Below are positions 45,365 through 58,277 of a DNA stretch of 64,000 nucleotides, piece by piece. The notes beneath the pieces are model-generated. The model did no database searches and was not told the origin of the DNA. It saw only the letters and a program-made list of their open reading frames with translations. Position numbers and translations under genes: made by a program. Source of the stretch: Asterias rubens (lineage: Eukaryota > Echinodermata > Asteroidea > Forcipulatida > Asteriidae); contig NW_022985722.1 of assembly GCF_902459465.1 (NCBI RefSeq), positions 58,040 to 122,039 on the forward strand, in the 5' to 3' direction. How positions within the stretch are numbered: position 1 is the stretch's first letter; each line of letters begins with the position of its first letter.

Positions 45365-45370
45365 AATAAA
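45365..45370 (+). promoter_or_regulatory. Candidate polyadenylation signal, receptor gene 1
   Basis: AATAAA 127 bp after the tentative exon-8 stop. A competing AATAAA lies at 44892-44897, directly at the alternative stop. Confidence 0.35.
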
Positions 45371-45538
45371 TCATATCAGTTTGTGAATCAAATTCCTTTA
45401 AAGTGTTACTGTTGAATGGGCGTAGCCGAAGTGTGCTCGCGGGGACACCCAATCTTTACGATCAATTTGAACTCCGGAATGGTCACATTAGCGGTATAAT
45501 ATACTCCTACTTTCATTGCAATTGGTTGATTTGCACTC

Positions 45539-45731
45539 TTAAGCTCGGTTCATACTTCCTGCGAATGCGAATGCGATACGAATGTTGACGTCACAAATCC
45601 TCAACGAAAAAATTGCAGCAGATCAACTATGGGCAACTCACTTGCGAATATCGCTGCGAAAGGAGGGTTGTGTCCCATTCACGTCAAATTCGCTTCGCAT
45701 TCGCATTCGCATGAAGTATGAACCGGGCTTT
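45539..45731. mobile_element. Small MITE with GCGAATGCGAATGCGA termini
   Basis: Left part GGTTCATACTTCCTGCGAAT; inverted right part GGTTCATACTTCATGCGAAT. Arms of about 45 bp enclose ~100 bp. The copy in gene 2 lies at 62103-62295. Confidence 0.7.
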
Positions 45732-45797
45732 ACTTGTGTTACTTGTGCTCGAACCTATTTTGTGCGAGAGGTGGCTGAAGTAATGCTTGTTATCGTG

Positions 45798-46621
45798 ATG
45801 CTACTCTCACACTAGGGAGAATATCCTAGCGAATGTGCTTACGAACGGAAATATTTAATAATCGCTCAAACTTCGCACCATTCGCCGTGTCTTCATAAGC
45901 GTTGGTAACAAATTCACTACTTTCACAAGTCATTCTCCACCTCCTTGATAATATCGTTCACTTTATGCTGCTCTCACACGGCGAACATGCTTGCGATGCT
46001 AACGGAAGGAAATATTTGACAAACGCTAAAACTTTTCAACATTCGCTGTGTCTTCGTAAGCGTTGGTAACAAATTCGGGTCGTTCACAAATTATTCCCCA
46101 CCTTCTTGATCGGTCAATTTAGAAACCGGTTTCTAAATTTCAGCGAATGTTGCTAAAGACGGGCATTCGCCGTTGATTCGTAAGCATTTGTAACGTTGGT
46201 AAAGCGTGCGTAAGCGTTGGCAACGTTCGTAAAAGGCATTGGCAAGTGTTGGTCAGAATTCGTAATGTATTCGTAAGATATTGGTAAGGAGAGGGCCGAC
46301 CTAGGATGATCGAGGGGTGAGACCGAGACGAAAATATTCACTATCCAATCGCCATTTGTTGACGCTCACCGCGACTCACTTCTTAAGTTTCAGCGAATGT
46401 TGTGATGAAGACAGTTATTCACCTTTGATTTTCGTAAACATTGGTATTAATCCAATAACGTCGGCAAAGCATGCGTAATATTCGTTTGATATTGGTAAGG
46501 AAAGGTCGAGGGGAGACTGAGAAAATATTCACTATCCAATCGCAATTTTTGGGTGAATTCGTCGCGAATTTCAAATACTCACATTCGCAAGAATATTCGC
46601 CACAGTGTGAGAGTATAGCAT
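45798..46621. mobile_element. TIR element, 824 bp, with internal repeats
   Basis: Left end ATGCTACTCTCACACTAGGG and inverted right end ATGCTATACTCTCACACTGT, each followed by GAATAT/GCGAATG words. Internally, a ~165-bp unit occurs twice (about 45798-45955 and 45965-46120), and GTAAGCGTTGGTAAC-like words recur. It is non-coding. Confidence 0.65.
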
Positions 46622-46682
46622 AAGTGACTTATACTTTTCCATCTTTGTGTTGCTATAAAACAGAAGTGAGTACACCACTGCA

Positions 46683-46790
46683 GGTCATATCGGTACACAA
46701 CAAACACTCTGGAGGAATCGAACACACTTACTACCAACGAAACAAACACTCTGGAGGAATCGAACACACTTACTACCAACGAAACAACAA
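46683..46790. repeat. Tandem duplication, ~46-bp unit
   Basis: Two copies of ACAAACACTCTGGAGGAATC and onward through CTTACTACCAACGA, side by side. The gene-2 copy near 63250-63350 has the same two units but with single-base losses. Confidence 0.75.
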
Positions 46791-47306
46791 CCTCTAGGCT
46801 AGGCATGTTTCGGCTTTGATGTTTATTTGATGTAAATGTCAAATATAGTTGTTTTACACTGCATTTTTGTTATCTAAATGGTTAAAGGGTGTGCAAAACA
46901 TTTGTAAACTAGCTATATAAACAAAATATGTGTAAATTTACACACATATTTTTATTACTATATGGAGATGGGCAAGGTAGAAAACTTCCGTTCAAACATT
47001 TGTGAATGAAATAAAATGGTTTGATTGACATTATTGAGTAAAACATTATTAGTATTGATCTCACGAGACCAACATTCCATGTGTGAAGGTTTTATTCTGC
47101 ACTTCTGTGGTTCATAATGAGGGAATCAATGTGAATCAACTAGTAGTTTAAACCCGTCGAGGTCTGGTTCTTGATAATAGAGAGGTTTCGCAAGCGTGCG
47201 TTTCATGAAGGGGTAATTTACTGGAATAGTCTTAATGCAGAACTTAAACATTCAGTCAGTGTTTTTTCTTTTCGTAAAAAGCTTTAAGGCACACATTGCC
47301 TTGGAT

Positions 47307-47457
47307 CAATGATCAACACAAACATGCCTCGAAAATGCACGGCTTTCCTTTTACCTCGTCGACTAATACGGTCGGCCATTTATGGATGGCTGACCGTGTT
47401 AGTTCGCATAGTAAAAGGAAAAACGTGCATTTCGAGGCAAATTTGTGTGGATCATTG
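47307..47457. repeat. Hairpin repeat, ~48-bp arms
   Basis: CAATGATCAACACAAACATG through GGCTTTCCTTTTAC at 47307-47356 is inverted at 47410-47457. The loop holds a second inversion (ACGGTCGGCC / GGCTGACCGT). The right-hand copy runs to the window end. Confidence 0.7.
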
Positions 47458-48670
47458 TATTCTACTTTTAAAACATCTTTCCAACCGTATGCATTTTATA
47501 ACAAACGGTTACAAACGCTTTTTATAGACCAACTTGTCCGATCCAAGGCAACGCGTTCCTTTAAGAAGGTTTTGATCGATTTATACACCACTTAATATTA
47601 TATATCTCATTTTTTTAGTAATTATTTTTCTATTGCTCAGTCACACTCATGCATAATGTCCATGTCCCTTTTGTTTGTTTGTGTACTTTTTGTGTAAATT
47701 GTCCTTGTTTTTAGGGCAGAGGAAAAAACAAGCTTTTGCTTCTTCTTTTTCCTACATGTTAATGTCAAACTGATTTCTATTTATTTTTCATTAACTGGAT
47801 TTAGTTTTTCTAAGTACAAGGTATTATTATGTTTTCTGAAAAATGTTATCACACGTATTGATTGATGTTGACATGAAATAAATGTATCTGAAATGAAATA
47901 TACAGATACAGATCACGTCAGCCGCGTGTTGGATTTTGTTTCGCAAAATATAGGTATTCACTTGAGTGCGCTTGCATTCATCGTGAGTGTTTTTTTGACA
48001 AACATGACCGATAGAGACCCCGTGTTTTTTACACTGCATTTTCCCGTCGTTTTGTTTGCAAATGACTAACAATTTTCCGTCTATATCAAGCACGATGCCA
48101 TTGAAAGCAATTCCATGGGAAATATTTTTGATCTGGGTCAAAAAGACAACTAAAAGTCCGCAAAACAGTATCCGTTTCTCTATGACGTGTATGAGTGAGC
48201 TCCCGTATCGGTATCTGTATCTGTATCCGTACACTTTCGAAACCTCTCTAACTTTACCGAGACGGCGTAGACCCAGTAACTGGGGCGCTGTAGGCCTATA
48301 CTAATTTTGTCGAAATTTTGTTATTATCGGTTGTACTAGCGCCCCAGTGACAGCCATTTAACATTGTAGACAACGCCCTCAGTTGTAAGTGGTTGGAGTG
48401 TGAATTGTCAATCAAAATGCTGAATTAAACAACAAATCAAAACCATAAGAGATAAAGAATCAAGGTCTCGCAGCTTTCACAAGAAAATGATTAAACAATA
48501 AAAAGTAAAAACACCCACATCACGGTAACTTTCCAAAAGTCCGAGCATCTATACATTTTTGAAAATCTCTGTTCAGGCCATTTGTTTCAGGACCTCTCAT
48601 CCAAAAATTCCTCCATCTGGAAATGAACAACCCGAAAAGGTGGTTATGAATGGGAACAAAATGGTAGTTC
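47458..48670. other. Intergenic stretch between the receptor genes
   Basis: AT-rich, no gene accepted. A short inverted pair (ACTGGGGCGCTGTA at 48279 and TAGCGCCCCAGT at 48339) marks another small foldback. Confidence 0.4.
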
Positions 48671-48790
48671 TTTTACGGCCGATTAAACCCGTGCAGGGTC
48701 GAATTGCCGTGCAATAAAGGCCCTATTGCCGTGTGATAAAAGCCCTCGCCTTCCGCGCGGGTCTTTATCACACGGCAATTCGACCCTTTG
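48671..48790. repeat. Foldback hairpin of the ACGGCC/CAGGGTC family
   Basis: GGGTCGAATTGCCGTG and AATAAAGGCCC are inverted as GGGTCTTTATCACACGGCAA and TTCGACCC. Related to 41997-42070. A run of about 15 G follows at 48813-48830. Confidence 0.65.
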
Positions 48791-49553
48791 TTTTCTCCTT
48801 AGTGTGGTGCGGTGGGGGGGGGGGGGGGGTGGAGGGGGCCCATGTGGCAGGACATTCTGGAAGCCGTAAAAACACTTTTGCCAGCGGGTACCTTGTCCCT
48901 AGATGCTCAAGTAATGGCTTATTGGTGTACCAGTGCAGCAGTGCGCACAGCAAAGCTATGATATTATTATTCCTTTAAACAGCTACCTGAGCGGAAGGTT
49001 TTTAACGGAAATGGTATTTAGACTTGTTTATAATGCACTTGTTGACCATTTTAATGTAATTTTGATATGTTTACACTTCTGAGTTTTTCGTAATTATCGA
49101 TTAAAAAATCAGGCCCCAACCTAAAGGTTTTGAAAAACTAAAAACACTTCTGCCGTTGAGAGCGCGCGCCAAAGGACAATGCCGCTGACGTCATTTGTGG
49201 GAGTTTGCTTTGTTATACCTCCACGCTGCAACAAAGCAGCTTTACAAATTGGAGCTCCCAACTATGACGTTTTAAGAGTGATTACGTAACGGGGCTTTTC
49301 GCAAATCTCTCAGAAAAGCACTGGATAAGGGTATTCAAAATGATTGTTTTTTTACACAATCAAAATCTATTTATAATCATATGACTCGATTTCCTTATTC
49401 ATTGAAAACATTTTAAATGGAATTCAGCAAAGTTCACGACTTTACATTTTCGTTCAAGCAGGTCTTTAATTTGCACAATAAACTATTCGCTCTACGTGCA
49501 ACTCAAAACGGATTTATAAATAATTTATTTCCTTGACGTAGTGTTAGTTTTGA
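48791..49553. other. 5' flank of receptor gene 2
   Basis: No gene seen. The last ~150 bp contain CAACTCAAAACGGATTTATA, also found at 14492 upstream of the gypsy fragment. The flank does not match the DNA upstream of gene 1. Confidence 0.4.
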
Positions 49554-49561
49554 ATATAAAT
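49554..49561 (+). promoter_or_regulatory. Candidate TATA box of receptor gene 2
   Basis: ATATAAAT, 59 bp before the ATG at 49620, a spacing that would allow a 5' UTR of about 30 nt. Gene 1 has no matching motif at this distance. Confidence 0.35.
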
Positions 49562-49619
49562 ACTGTGGTCTTGTTCTGGTCTTCACTTGTGAGATAGTTT
49601 CGTATTGAGAGTTACAACC

Positions 49620-49720
49620 ATGGTTGTATTCCCTCATTATTCGTCAATACTCCTGATTCTACTGGTGAGTGTGACGATATGTTGCACTCAGGAGCTCAGT
49701 GGACAGATGTGCACTTATTA
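49620..49720 (+). CDS. Receptor gene 2 exon 1: signal peptide and EMI start
   Basis: ATG in strong context (ACAACCATGG), signal peptide SSILLILLVSVTICC, then QELSGQMCTY. It ends in phase 2 before the donor GTGAGT. It differs from gene 1 at Phe2 to Val and His to Gln near residue 29. The stronger Kozak context and donor suggest this copy is the better-expressed version. Confidence 0.75.
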
Positions 49721-49843
49721 GTGAGTATTAATCAGTTTGAGATAGTTGTAATGCATGTTAAATGTATTGCTTTTACTGATTTCCTCATTTTGACATTGCC
49801 GACTAATGCATGTAGGCAGGATCATTGTTCAAGCTTATTGAGT

Positions 49844-50094
49844 ATAGGTTTTCTCGGTCAAATTCAGCAAATGTGTAGCCAATTTCATTGTTATGCGTTC
49901 GAATTAAAACTGTTTTGCTGGAACAGTTGCCTAGTACAGTTTATCTGTTTATTCGCATTTCTTTAGTCGTACTCATTTGAGTTCTCATTTTAGCGAAATT
50001 ACCATTTTAAGCAGCATTAAATTTCGCGCGAAATAGAATGGTTTGAAGGTAAAATTGGCTTTCCTTTTTGCCGAAATTGACCGAGAAAACCTAT
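49844..50094. mobile_element. Short version of the intron-1 element
   Basis: Same inverted ATAGGTTTTCTCGGTCAA termini as 32136-33548, but 251 bp. A single TTTAGCGA (49989-49996) marks the point where the left part (diverged from gene 1) meets the right part (identical to gene 1). Confidence 0.65.
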
Positions 50095-51447
50095 ATCATT
50101 ATCTTCCAACTGTTTTTAAAACAGTTTAATGTAAATAATCACTGTGCAACAAGTACCTATTAAACCATTTTACTCCGTGAACCCTCCATTTTGATTTCAT
50201 TCAAGTATTTTTATGTTTTGCTTGTCAATTGGGAAAGGTTGTTGGACAGGTGCAAACTGGATAATTGGGGAAAATAAATATTGGGAAAACTGGACGAGGC
50301 AAAAAAAAGGGGGGAGGGGGTAGGGGTGTAGCTGGCAGCAAAGGACCAAGTAGCCGGCGAAATAGACCGATTGCGCTCCGTGCTAACGTACTATAGTGGG
50401 TATTGGATTTAAACAAACACAGCGTACTGCATTCAAACGTGCGTTAAAAAGACATAATTACTGTTGTAATTTTCGGCTAAAAAGGGACTTAATTGTCAAA
50501 ATCACTGACGAATATTCCGGAGTTTGTAAAATGAGACCTTACCGGTGGCTGAACAATGCCAGTAATGGGTAAACACAGTTCTACCAAGTAGGACATTTCA
50601 AGAGAATTTTAACACGATGTCATGTGTTTGTGCAAGGAAAGTGTGGTTTTTCATTGCCCTCGTTGTAATGATTTTGATGCCAACATTTTCAATGAAAATC
50701 TCATTAAGAAGCTGCAAATCCCTTTATTTTCACCCTCAAAATATTTGATAAGAAGGGGTAGCTGTCAGCTATGAGTAGGACAACTTTGCGATCTCCCTCG
50801 TCATTGCCCAACTTAACGCCGTGCACAACGCAAAATCCACGGCACGTGAGCTCGCTCAAACCTCAGTATTACGTATAGTCTAACCAATACTCTCAAAAGA
50901 AACCTCTTTTGTAGTAAAAATACTGGGAACATCAAACAGCAAATGTGATTTAAATCAATGCCACAATATTCAACTTTATAAAAGGGCTCCGTTTTTAGTT
51001 TTAATTTTTATTTATTGAAAATACAGCCAATATTGGTCCATCGGCACGAGTCTTCCCATGTATTTACTGTGTAGCTGTGTTTTTCTATACCCAGTATAGG
51101 CCACGTGATCACATGTAAAAATTGGTAGCGCAATCGGTCTAGTGCCGGCAGCCGGTCGGTGCTTCTCGACAACACTGTGTGTGAAAGTTCTGACTTATAC
51201 AACGATTCTTAAAAGTGACCGAGTTTCAAATCGATATTTAGTGTAAGTTGTTTTTATGATCCGTGTTCCGGTTGTCGGATTGTTGTGTTTTATCCACTTA
51301 AACATACGCAAAGTTCTATCGTGAATAAAGAGATTTCTGACCACCCCCCCCCTTCCGTCCCTCACCTGAACTAACTTGTGAACTATACATCTACTGTTTT
51401 CAGACTTCCTTGTTTATTTTGTCACTTATTTTCATAATCTTCTATAG

Positions 51448-51534
51448 TGTAACGGGAGTAGAAACTGCTGAAGTGTTTAGAACAACAATTTCGCATGACT
51501 GTGCAGACGGACAACTTGAATGTGAAGTTACAAA
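51448..51534 (+). CDS. Receptor gene 2 exon 2A
   Basis: Same 87-nt phase 2-2 EMI exon as 34884-34970, with identical protein (VETAEVFRTTISHDC). The acceptor reads TCTATAG instead of TCTAAAG. Confidence 0.65.
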
Positions 51535-51657
51535 GTGAGTCGTACCTTTTGCTTTGTAAATAACTTATGACATCGTCAGCGTGAAAGTTCATCTGTGTTG
51601 GTATTTAGATACAATTTTGATTTAACTCTTGATCACAACACTGAAAATAATTTCATA

Positions 51658-51697
51658 CCTGAAATTTTCGACCGACACTTCGGTCTTCATCAGCAGG
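51658..51697 (-). ncRNA. Hammerhead-ribozyme-like motif, gene 2 unit 1
   Basis: Identical to 35094-35133: CTGATGA core, 6-bp helix II, GAAA and CCTG/CAGG helix I on the minus strand. Confidence 0.55.
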
Positions 51698-51770
51698 ATG
51701 ACGCGGATGTTGAACCCGTGACCTCGCGGACACGTGATCCCAAGACACTTATTTTCATAATCTTCTAAAG

Positions 51771-51857
51771 TGTAACGGGAGTAGAAACTGCTCAAATGTT
51801 TAGAACAACAATTTCGCATGACTGTGCAGACGGACAACTTGAATGTGAAGTTATAAA
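51771..51857 (+). CDS. Receptor gene 2 exon 2B
   Basis: Duplicated EMI exon identical to 35207-35293, again with the three replacement differences from 2A. Confidence 0.55.
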
Positions 51858-51980
51858 GTGAGTCGTACCTTTTGCTTTGTAAATAACTTATGATATCGTC
51901 AGCGTGAAAGTTCATCTGTGTTGGTATTTAGATACAATTTTGATTTAACTCTTGATCACAACACTGAAAATAATTTCATA

Positions 51981-52020
51981 CCTGAAATTTTCGACCGACA
52001 CTTCGGTCTTCATCAGCAGG
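51981..52020 (-). ncRNA. Hammerhead-ribozyme-like motif, gene 2 unit 2
   Basis: Identical to 35417-35456 and still adjoining the GIY-YIG frame. Confidence 0.57.
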
Positions 52021-52428
52021 ATGACGCGGATGTTGAACCCGTGAACTCGCGGACACGTGATCCCAAGACCGCGTCATAGACTCCTGGGGGCTTGTACCGC
52101 CCTCCGTCTCGTTTCAGGGAGGGTTTGATGTAGGCTGCCTCCCTAACTCCCCTTTGGAAGTATATTGCGTCTCTGTTTAGAATAGTTAGTTTGGAAATGT
52201 CTACAGTGTGGCCAGGTGATTCTATATGGATGTGTTGGGAAACCTTTGAAGAGGACGAACTGGGGCGGCGGTGCTCAAAATACCTAGTCTTGAGCGATCT
52301 CTCGGTTTCTTCGATGTAGGTTTCTGTGCATTGGCCGTGTCTGGTCTGTCCTTGACAAGGGATTTGGTAGACCACTCCCATATGGTCCTTCTTGGCTGTT
52401 TTGTCCTTGGGTTATACGAGTAGTTGTC
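52013..52428 (-). pseudogene. Penelope GIY-YIG domain, second copy
   Basis: Copy of 35449-35864 carried along in the gene duplication, with the same YIE change and upstream stop. Confidence 0.83.
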
Positions 52429-52799
52429 TTAAAGCCATTATACACTTTCGGTAAAAAGTATTGTCCACCCAAACTTCGTGTATCACAACTTGTATATATA
52501 ACAACAAAGATGTGAAAATTTAGGCTCAATCGGTCATCGGAGTCGGGAGAAAATAACGGGAAAACCCACTGTTGTTTCCGCGCGTTTCGCCGTGTCATGA
52601 CATGTGTTTAAAATAAATCCGTAATTCTCGCTAAAGAGAATTTATATTGTTTTACTGTTTTCTCAAAAAGTAAAGCCTTTCATGGACTAATATTTCAAGA
52701 GAAGTCTTTCACCATTACCTTCTGTAAACCCTGTTAATTATTTGTAAATCTGTGAACTTTTATTTTTTTTTCTGTACCGAAAGGGTCCAATGGCTTTAA
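52429..52799. mobile_element. TTAA MITE, second copy
   Basis: Copy of 35865-36235 with the same TTAA edges. One base differs near 52494. Confidence 0.83.
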
Positions 52800-53511
52800 G
52801 GTAATTGTGGGTTTGAAGCACGTGTTAATGCTGTATGAAGCAAATATTCTTCTAAGGGCTTCCGATGTTCCTTTGATGTATGGGAGGACCACCAGTGGTT
52901 TCTTCTTTCGCGGCTGGTCAGGTTGTGGGATGTTATTTGTTTTTGTATTCATCGGGTTGGTGACCCTCTTAAAGGCCCACTTAGGATACCACCCTTCTGT
53001 AGAGATCAGTGGAGGTGACGCTTTTCGTTGTCCTTCTCGATCTTGTTGGTGATGATGGAGTCAGCCCGATGACACTTAAAAGTGTTCTGATGACACCCAA
53101 TTTATGTTCGACTTGGTGATTGGAACTAAAAATGAGATATTGGTCTGTGTGGGTGAGTAGGTTTGCAGTAGATTTGTATTTCTAAGCTGCCATCCTCATG
53201 AATCTTGGTCAGTGTGTCTAGGAATGCAAGGGTTTTGTTGTCCTCTCTTTCGGTGGTGAATTTGATGTCAGAATCCAGAAAGACGTACCTATACCACAGG
53301 CTGGAAATGGCTCGTTGTTCAAGCTATTCCATGTAGAGGTTGCATATGATGGGTGACACTGGCAATCCTATGGCCGCACCATGTATTTGTTTTTAGAATG
53401 TGCCATTGTACACAAAATAAGTACAACTCGGGCATGCTTTGAGGCTAGGAGTTGGACAACCTGACAAGGTGAAAGTCGTGTTCTTTCACTCAATCCTGTA
53501 TCTTATTCCAT
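52800..53511 (-). pseudogene. Penelope RT C-terminal part, second copy
   Basis: Copy of 36236-36947 with the same disruptions. Confidence 0.7.
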
Positions 53512-56185
53512 TTAAAGGGACAAACCGGCTCACCGTTTACGCAATTTAGGGGTGTAGAATCCTAAATAATGTTTTTATAGATGGTTGCTGTAAAAAAAAA
53601 TCATTAAAATGTCACGTTTACGAAAAATGATTTTTAAAAACCAAAGCGGTAAAAGGCCAGCGTATACGTGTGTCCAGCCGTTGCAACTGTCAAATCTTCG
53701 TGACATTGTCGCACGATGTTGTAAGTAGACTGGTGCTTTGTTTATAGCAACGTTTTACTATGACGCAGCATAAGGATCCAGTCTATCCATACAACCAGCC
53801 GAACGGATCAGGCAAATCCTTCGACGATGGAGGTAGACCTTCGTGCTTCGACGCACATCCAAAGATCGTCACGAAGAACACAAAGAAACTAACCCAGAAT
53901 ATGATGGGATAGGGACAAGTAAATAAAGCATTCCTGGCCCCAATAAACTAGGCATACTACCGCATAGCCATGATGCAGTTTGGAATCCGATCGTGGCGTT
54001 ATGTGCTCCCGACGTGCCAGGACCCAATTTCATAATGCCTTCATAGTGGCACAAAATTTGCCTAGCACAAAATAGTATTGCAAAGCTGACTGATTACCAG
54101 CAAAATTTTAATTAAATTTGAAAACTTTTGGCTGGTGCCCGACTAAATTTTTAAACAGTAAAGACAATTTGTAAGCAGTATTTTCTGCTAAACAGATGAA
54201 ACTGATCAATGGGCCCTGTTCACAGTGAAAGATTTTTTATCTCGGTGGGAGGGGGGAGACTGCATCTTGAGGGATTCAAAAGCGTCCTTGTTAGAATGTA
54301 TTTTGAAACGTAAGCGTAGCTGCAAATCTTGAAACGTAAGCCTAGCTTGACTCTGGATTGAAAGCGTACCTGTTGATTATAACGTAACTGGAACCTAAAC
54401 ATATCTTGGATTGTATAAGCGTAGCTGAGTAGCTGCGTAGCTTGAAACGTAACCATTTCTTTTGGAACGTAACCATATTTTTTGGAACGTAAGCATATCC
54501 GTGGTACGTAAGCGTAGCTGGGTATTTTGGAACGTAAACGTAGCTGCGTATGAAACGTAAGCCTAGCTTGACTCGGGATTGAAAGCGTACCTTTTGATTA
54601 TAGCGTAACTGGAACCTAATTGTATCTTGGATTAAGCGTAGCCGAGAAGCTGTGCAGCTTGGAACATAACCATATCTTTTGGAACGTAAGCATATCCGTG
54701 GTACGTAAGCGTAGCTGGGTATTTTGGAACGTAAACGTAGCTGCGTATGAAACGTAAGCCTAGCTTGACTCGGGATTGAAAGCGTACCTTTTGATTATAG
54801 CGTAACTGGAACCTAATTGTATCTTGGATTAAGCGTAGCTTGGAACGTAACCATATCTTTTGGAACGTAACCATTTTTTTTGGAACGTAAGCATATCTTG
54901 GAACGTAAGCGTAGCTGATTATTTTGGAACGTAAACGTAGCTGCGTATGGAACGTAAGTGTTTAACTTGACTTAGGATTGAAAGCGTACCTTTTGTTATT
55001 ATAGCGTAACTTGAAGGAATGTAAGCAAAACTTGGAATGTAAGCGTAGCTGAGTAGCTGTGTAGCTTAGAACGTAACCTTATCTTTGGAACGTAAGCATA
55101 TCTTGGAACGTAAGCGTAGCTTGACTCGGGCTTGAAAACGTACCTGTTGATATTATAGCGTAACTCATTTGAGGAACGTAAGCGTAGCTGAGTATCTGCG
55201 TAGCTTGGAACAGAACCAAATAATACCTCAACAATCTCAAAAATAACACTTCATTCACAGAATTAAAAAATTATATTTTTTTGACAAAAAAATGCTTTGA
55301 TGAAATTTTTTTTATCAATATTTTTGTTTCAACCTTTTACAAAATTCTTATTCACCTGTCCTGTTTTACGATCGGGGCTCCGTTTTTTGTTATCCTTTTT
55401 TTCTTCTTTGTAAAACATTTTTTAAGCTACTCACACAAACACTGTCAATATAACAAAATGCGGTATTCCTACGTTTTGACATAGTCAATCTTTTTTAATT
55501 ACCTGAAAACTCATAACAAAAAGAAACTTGGAGCCATTAAACAAAACAGCGCATTATGCGATCATAAGAAATAACGGAATCGACACGAGGTGTACCGACT
55601 GACAAATCCACGATGACAAACATGTACTTTGATGTCTGGCTCCCAACCCCTCCCAAGCTAACGGCGAGACCCGCACGCTTGGAGTTCATAGCGCCTGGGA
55701 TTACACCTCCAGCCCCCCACGAGACACGGCATGCGCGGTATGGTATAATGCCCCGAGGCTTACGTTCTGATTGCTCCACGCCGTGGGGCCATATAACAAG
55801 CTTCCGTTACACGGACTCTTTGAATGCGAATCTCACGTTAGATTTTTCACCATTATTTACATTTTGTAGCGATAATTTGAATACATGATCTTTTTCGTCA
55901 ATTATTCTTTAATAGTTTTGTAAAAAAAAGATTTAAATTTGGTTAAGTAAGTTACTTTTAGACGGCTGGAAGTAAAACTAGCCCGGAAGGTCACGTGATT
56001 GTTTGTACCACTTTTTGGTTAGAACAATCACGCGACCTGCGTTTTTGTCTTAAAATGCTCAAAAACGGCTAAGTTTGATGATTTTTTTAAGGACTGTTCT
56101 TCTTCATTCCTGGAAGACCGTTGAAGTCATATCTTAGTCTATTTTGTAGCCCAAATAGCCCAATTCGGCCGGTGTGTCCCTTTAA
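53512..56185. mobile_element. 2.67-kb TTAA element with minisatellite, second copy
   Basis: Copy of 36948-39621. The minisatellite spans about 54294-55214 with the same unit number. Its unit count has not changed between copies, which again indicates a very recent duplication. Confidence 0.8.
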
Positions 56186-56630
56186 GTTTGAACGATAGGG
56201 GCTTTGTCCACCGGAACGGAAGTGAATAGGGCTGTGACGTTATATGACCTTAGCTCTTCATCTTCATCCACTTTGTTGTTCTTGATGATGTCCGCAAAGT
56301 GTTTTGAGTTGGCTATGTGATGTTCGGTGTCTCGTACTAGTGGTGACAATATCCCTGCAATATCCCTGCTATGAGCTTGTATGTGATGGTTCCTATGCTG
56401 CTAACTATAGGCCTGAGTGGGATGATGTTTTGTTTGTGTACCTTCGGCAAACTATAGAATTTTGGCGGTGTCTCTGTGGTGGGGTAAAGCTGTCGATATT
56501 CAATCCCAGGAGTCTATGACGCGGTCTTGGGATCACGTGTCCGCGAGGTCACGGGTTCAATATCCGCGTCATCCTGCTGATGAAGACCAGAAATTATTAC
56601 CAGTGTTGTGATCAAGAGTTAAATCAAATT
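56186..56630 (-). pseudogene. Penelope RT N-terminal part and inverted tail, second copy
   Basis: Copy of 39622-40066: RT motifs to 56504 on the minus strand, then the plus-oriented tail fragment with the broken hammerhead-like core. Confidence 0.7.
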
Positions 56631-56739
56631 GTGTGTTATTACATCGTCGTTTGCATGATGTTAAATTTAACTTCTCTGCAGTGTTTTATAGTTTTCTTCT
56701 TTTACTAAGATAGGGAAATTTGATTTTCTTGACATATAG

Positions 56740-56825
56740 GTCTACCCTTCAGTATCGTCAGCATCAAATAAAGAAAAACCGATGTTGTAAAGGTTGGATT
56801 CAAACCGGGAACAACTGCTCACTCC
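56740..56825 (+). CDS. Receptor gene 2 exon 3: EMI domain end
   Basis: Same splice sites and length as 40176-40261. One base differs, changing Ile to Thr just after the CCKGWIQ motif. Confidence 0.75.
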
Positions 56826-57656
56826 GTAAGTAATTTTACCCACATGCTCCAATAAAATTTGCGCCTAATTCAGTCTACCCGCAACCCATGCGTTATAATG
56901 AGCTTTTGCCCGGTTTTATCTGTAGGGTTTGGTGTGGTTTTTCATGCGTAACCTCGGCTTGAATATATAATTAGTCCGAAGGGCTTCTAAAATTCAGTCT
57001 TTTTCGGCCTTATCTGAAAAGTATTTACAGAAATAATGTAGCAGTACATTGAAATAATTTTTGTATGAAATACATCGGTGCAACTCAAATTTTAAAAAGA
57101 GAAATTTGTACGTAAAAAATTGCTTCAAAAAGAAAGAAAACAAGTCACAAAAACACGACAGATTGTATATATTTGAGGCCAATTCTTGTAGCTTCAAACA
57201 ATTCATTACAATTAGACAGTCTGGTGGGTTGCCCGGGGCATGGAGGATAGTTTATTTCGTGGTCGGAATCAGTTTTGATAACAATTGTATGAGATTTTGC
57301 GGATTGGATTACTACCGGAGATCAGTACTATTCTTGCAATATATTACGATTTCGCAGATTGGATTTCTTCCGGAGCTCGATTTTCTAAGGGGTTCTTTCA
57401 GATGTAAAATCCAGTTTGCTTTTATTGGTTGCATTTGTGTAAAACTGACCATAACATGGATTTAAGATCATTATGTGTATTCAATTAGAATAAATGGCTG
57501 CTTAAGCCACTCAGTACGAACGAAGTGCCTATATAATACTTCATTTTCGTCTAATTTATTATGACAACAAACAACAAGTATTGCGGCACTTCGTTTGTAC
57601 TATATATTACATTTTTTCTTTGTTTCTTGTAGTTTTTTTTTTGATTTGTTTTTCAG

Positions 57657-58115
57657 CGTGCACAGATAACACGTTTGGATTAAATTGCTCAGAAACTTGC
57701 AATTGTACATCTGACAATACCTTCTGTAGCCCAGTCAGAGGTTGTCAATGTGAGGATGGCTGGAAAGAACCAAACTGCAGTTCACCATGTGATCATGGCT
57801 CTTTTGGATATGCCTGCCAGAAGAATTGCACCTGTCTAAACGATGCGCCTTGTGATCCTGTAAGTGGGTCGTGTAACTGCACTCCTGGTTGGATAGGGTC
57901 ATACTGCAACGTCAAATGTCCAGCTGGTCGCTATGGTAATGACTGTCGTGAGAATTGTAGTTGTCTAGAAGGAGCTGTATGTGATCCAGTTAATGGAAGT
58001 TGTTCTTGTCAGCCCGATAGGATCGGTCCTAACTGCACTCTCCTTGAAGAGTCTACAACTCATCAAAAGAAAGTCTTGCAAGAAAGTTACCCTCCAGGAA
58101 GTGGCAGTACTGTTG
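57657..58115 (+). CDS. Receptor gene 2 exon 4: three EGF-like repeats
   Basis: Same 459-nt exon as gene 1. The first repeat reads SDNTFCSPVRGCQCEDGW, against SPNTYCSPVSGCKCEAGW in gene 1: five residue changes (P/D, Y/F, S/R, K/Q, A/D) from six of seven nucleotide differences at 57706-57756. In repeat three, Asp in PDRID is Gly. Repeat two is identical. The changed residues lie between conserved Cys, where a ligand-facing loop would be expected. Confidence 0.9.
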
Positions 58116-58277
58116 GTGAGTGAAAACTCTGGAAATAGGAACAAATCATTGGGGAAAATATTGTATTTTTTCTCATTTTAATAAATTCACACACGTACGT
58201 GTTTTAGAACATAACACATTTTGACACATGATTTAGAGTTGGCATTAATTGTTCACTGTTTTGTAATTTCTTTCAAG

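Noticed and set aside
47296..47595. 99-residue open frame
   Set aside because: Its first half is one arm and loop of a hairpin repeat; single-base losses in the second copy break it.
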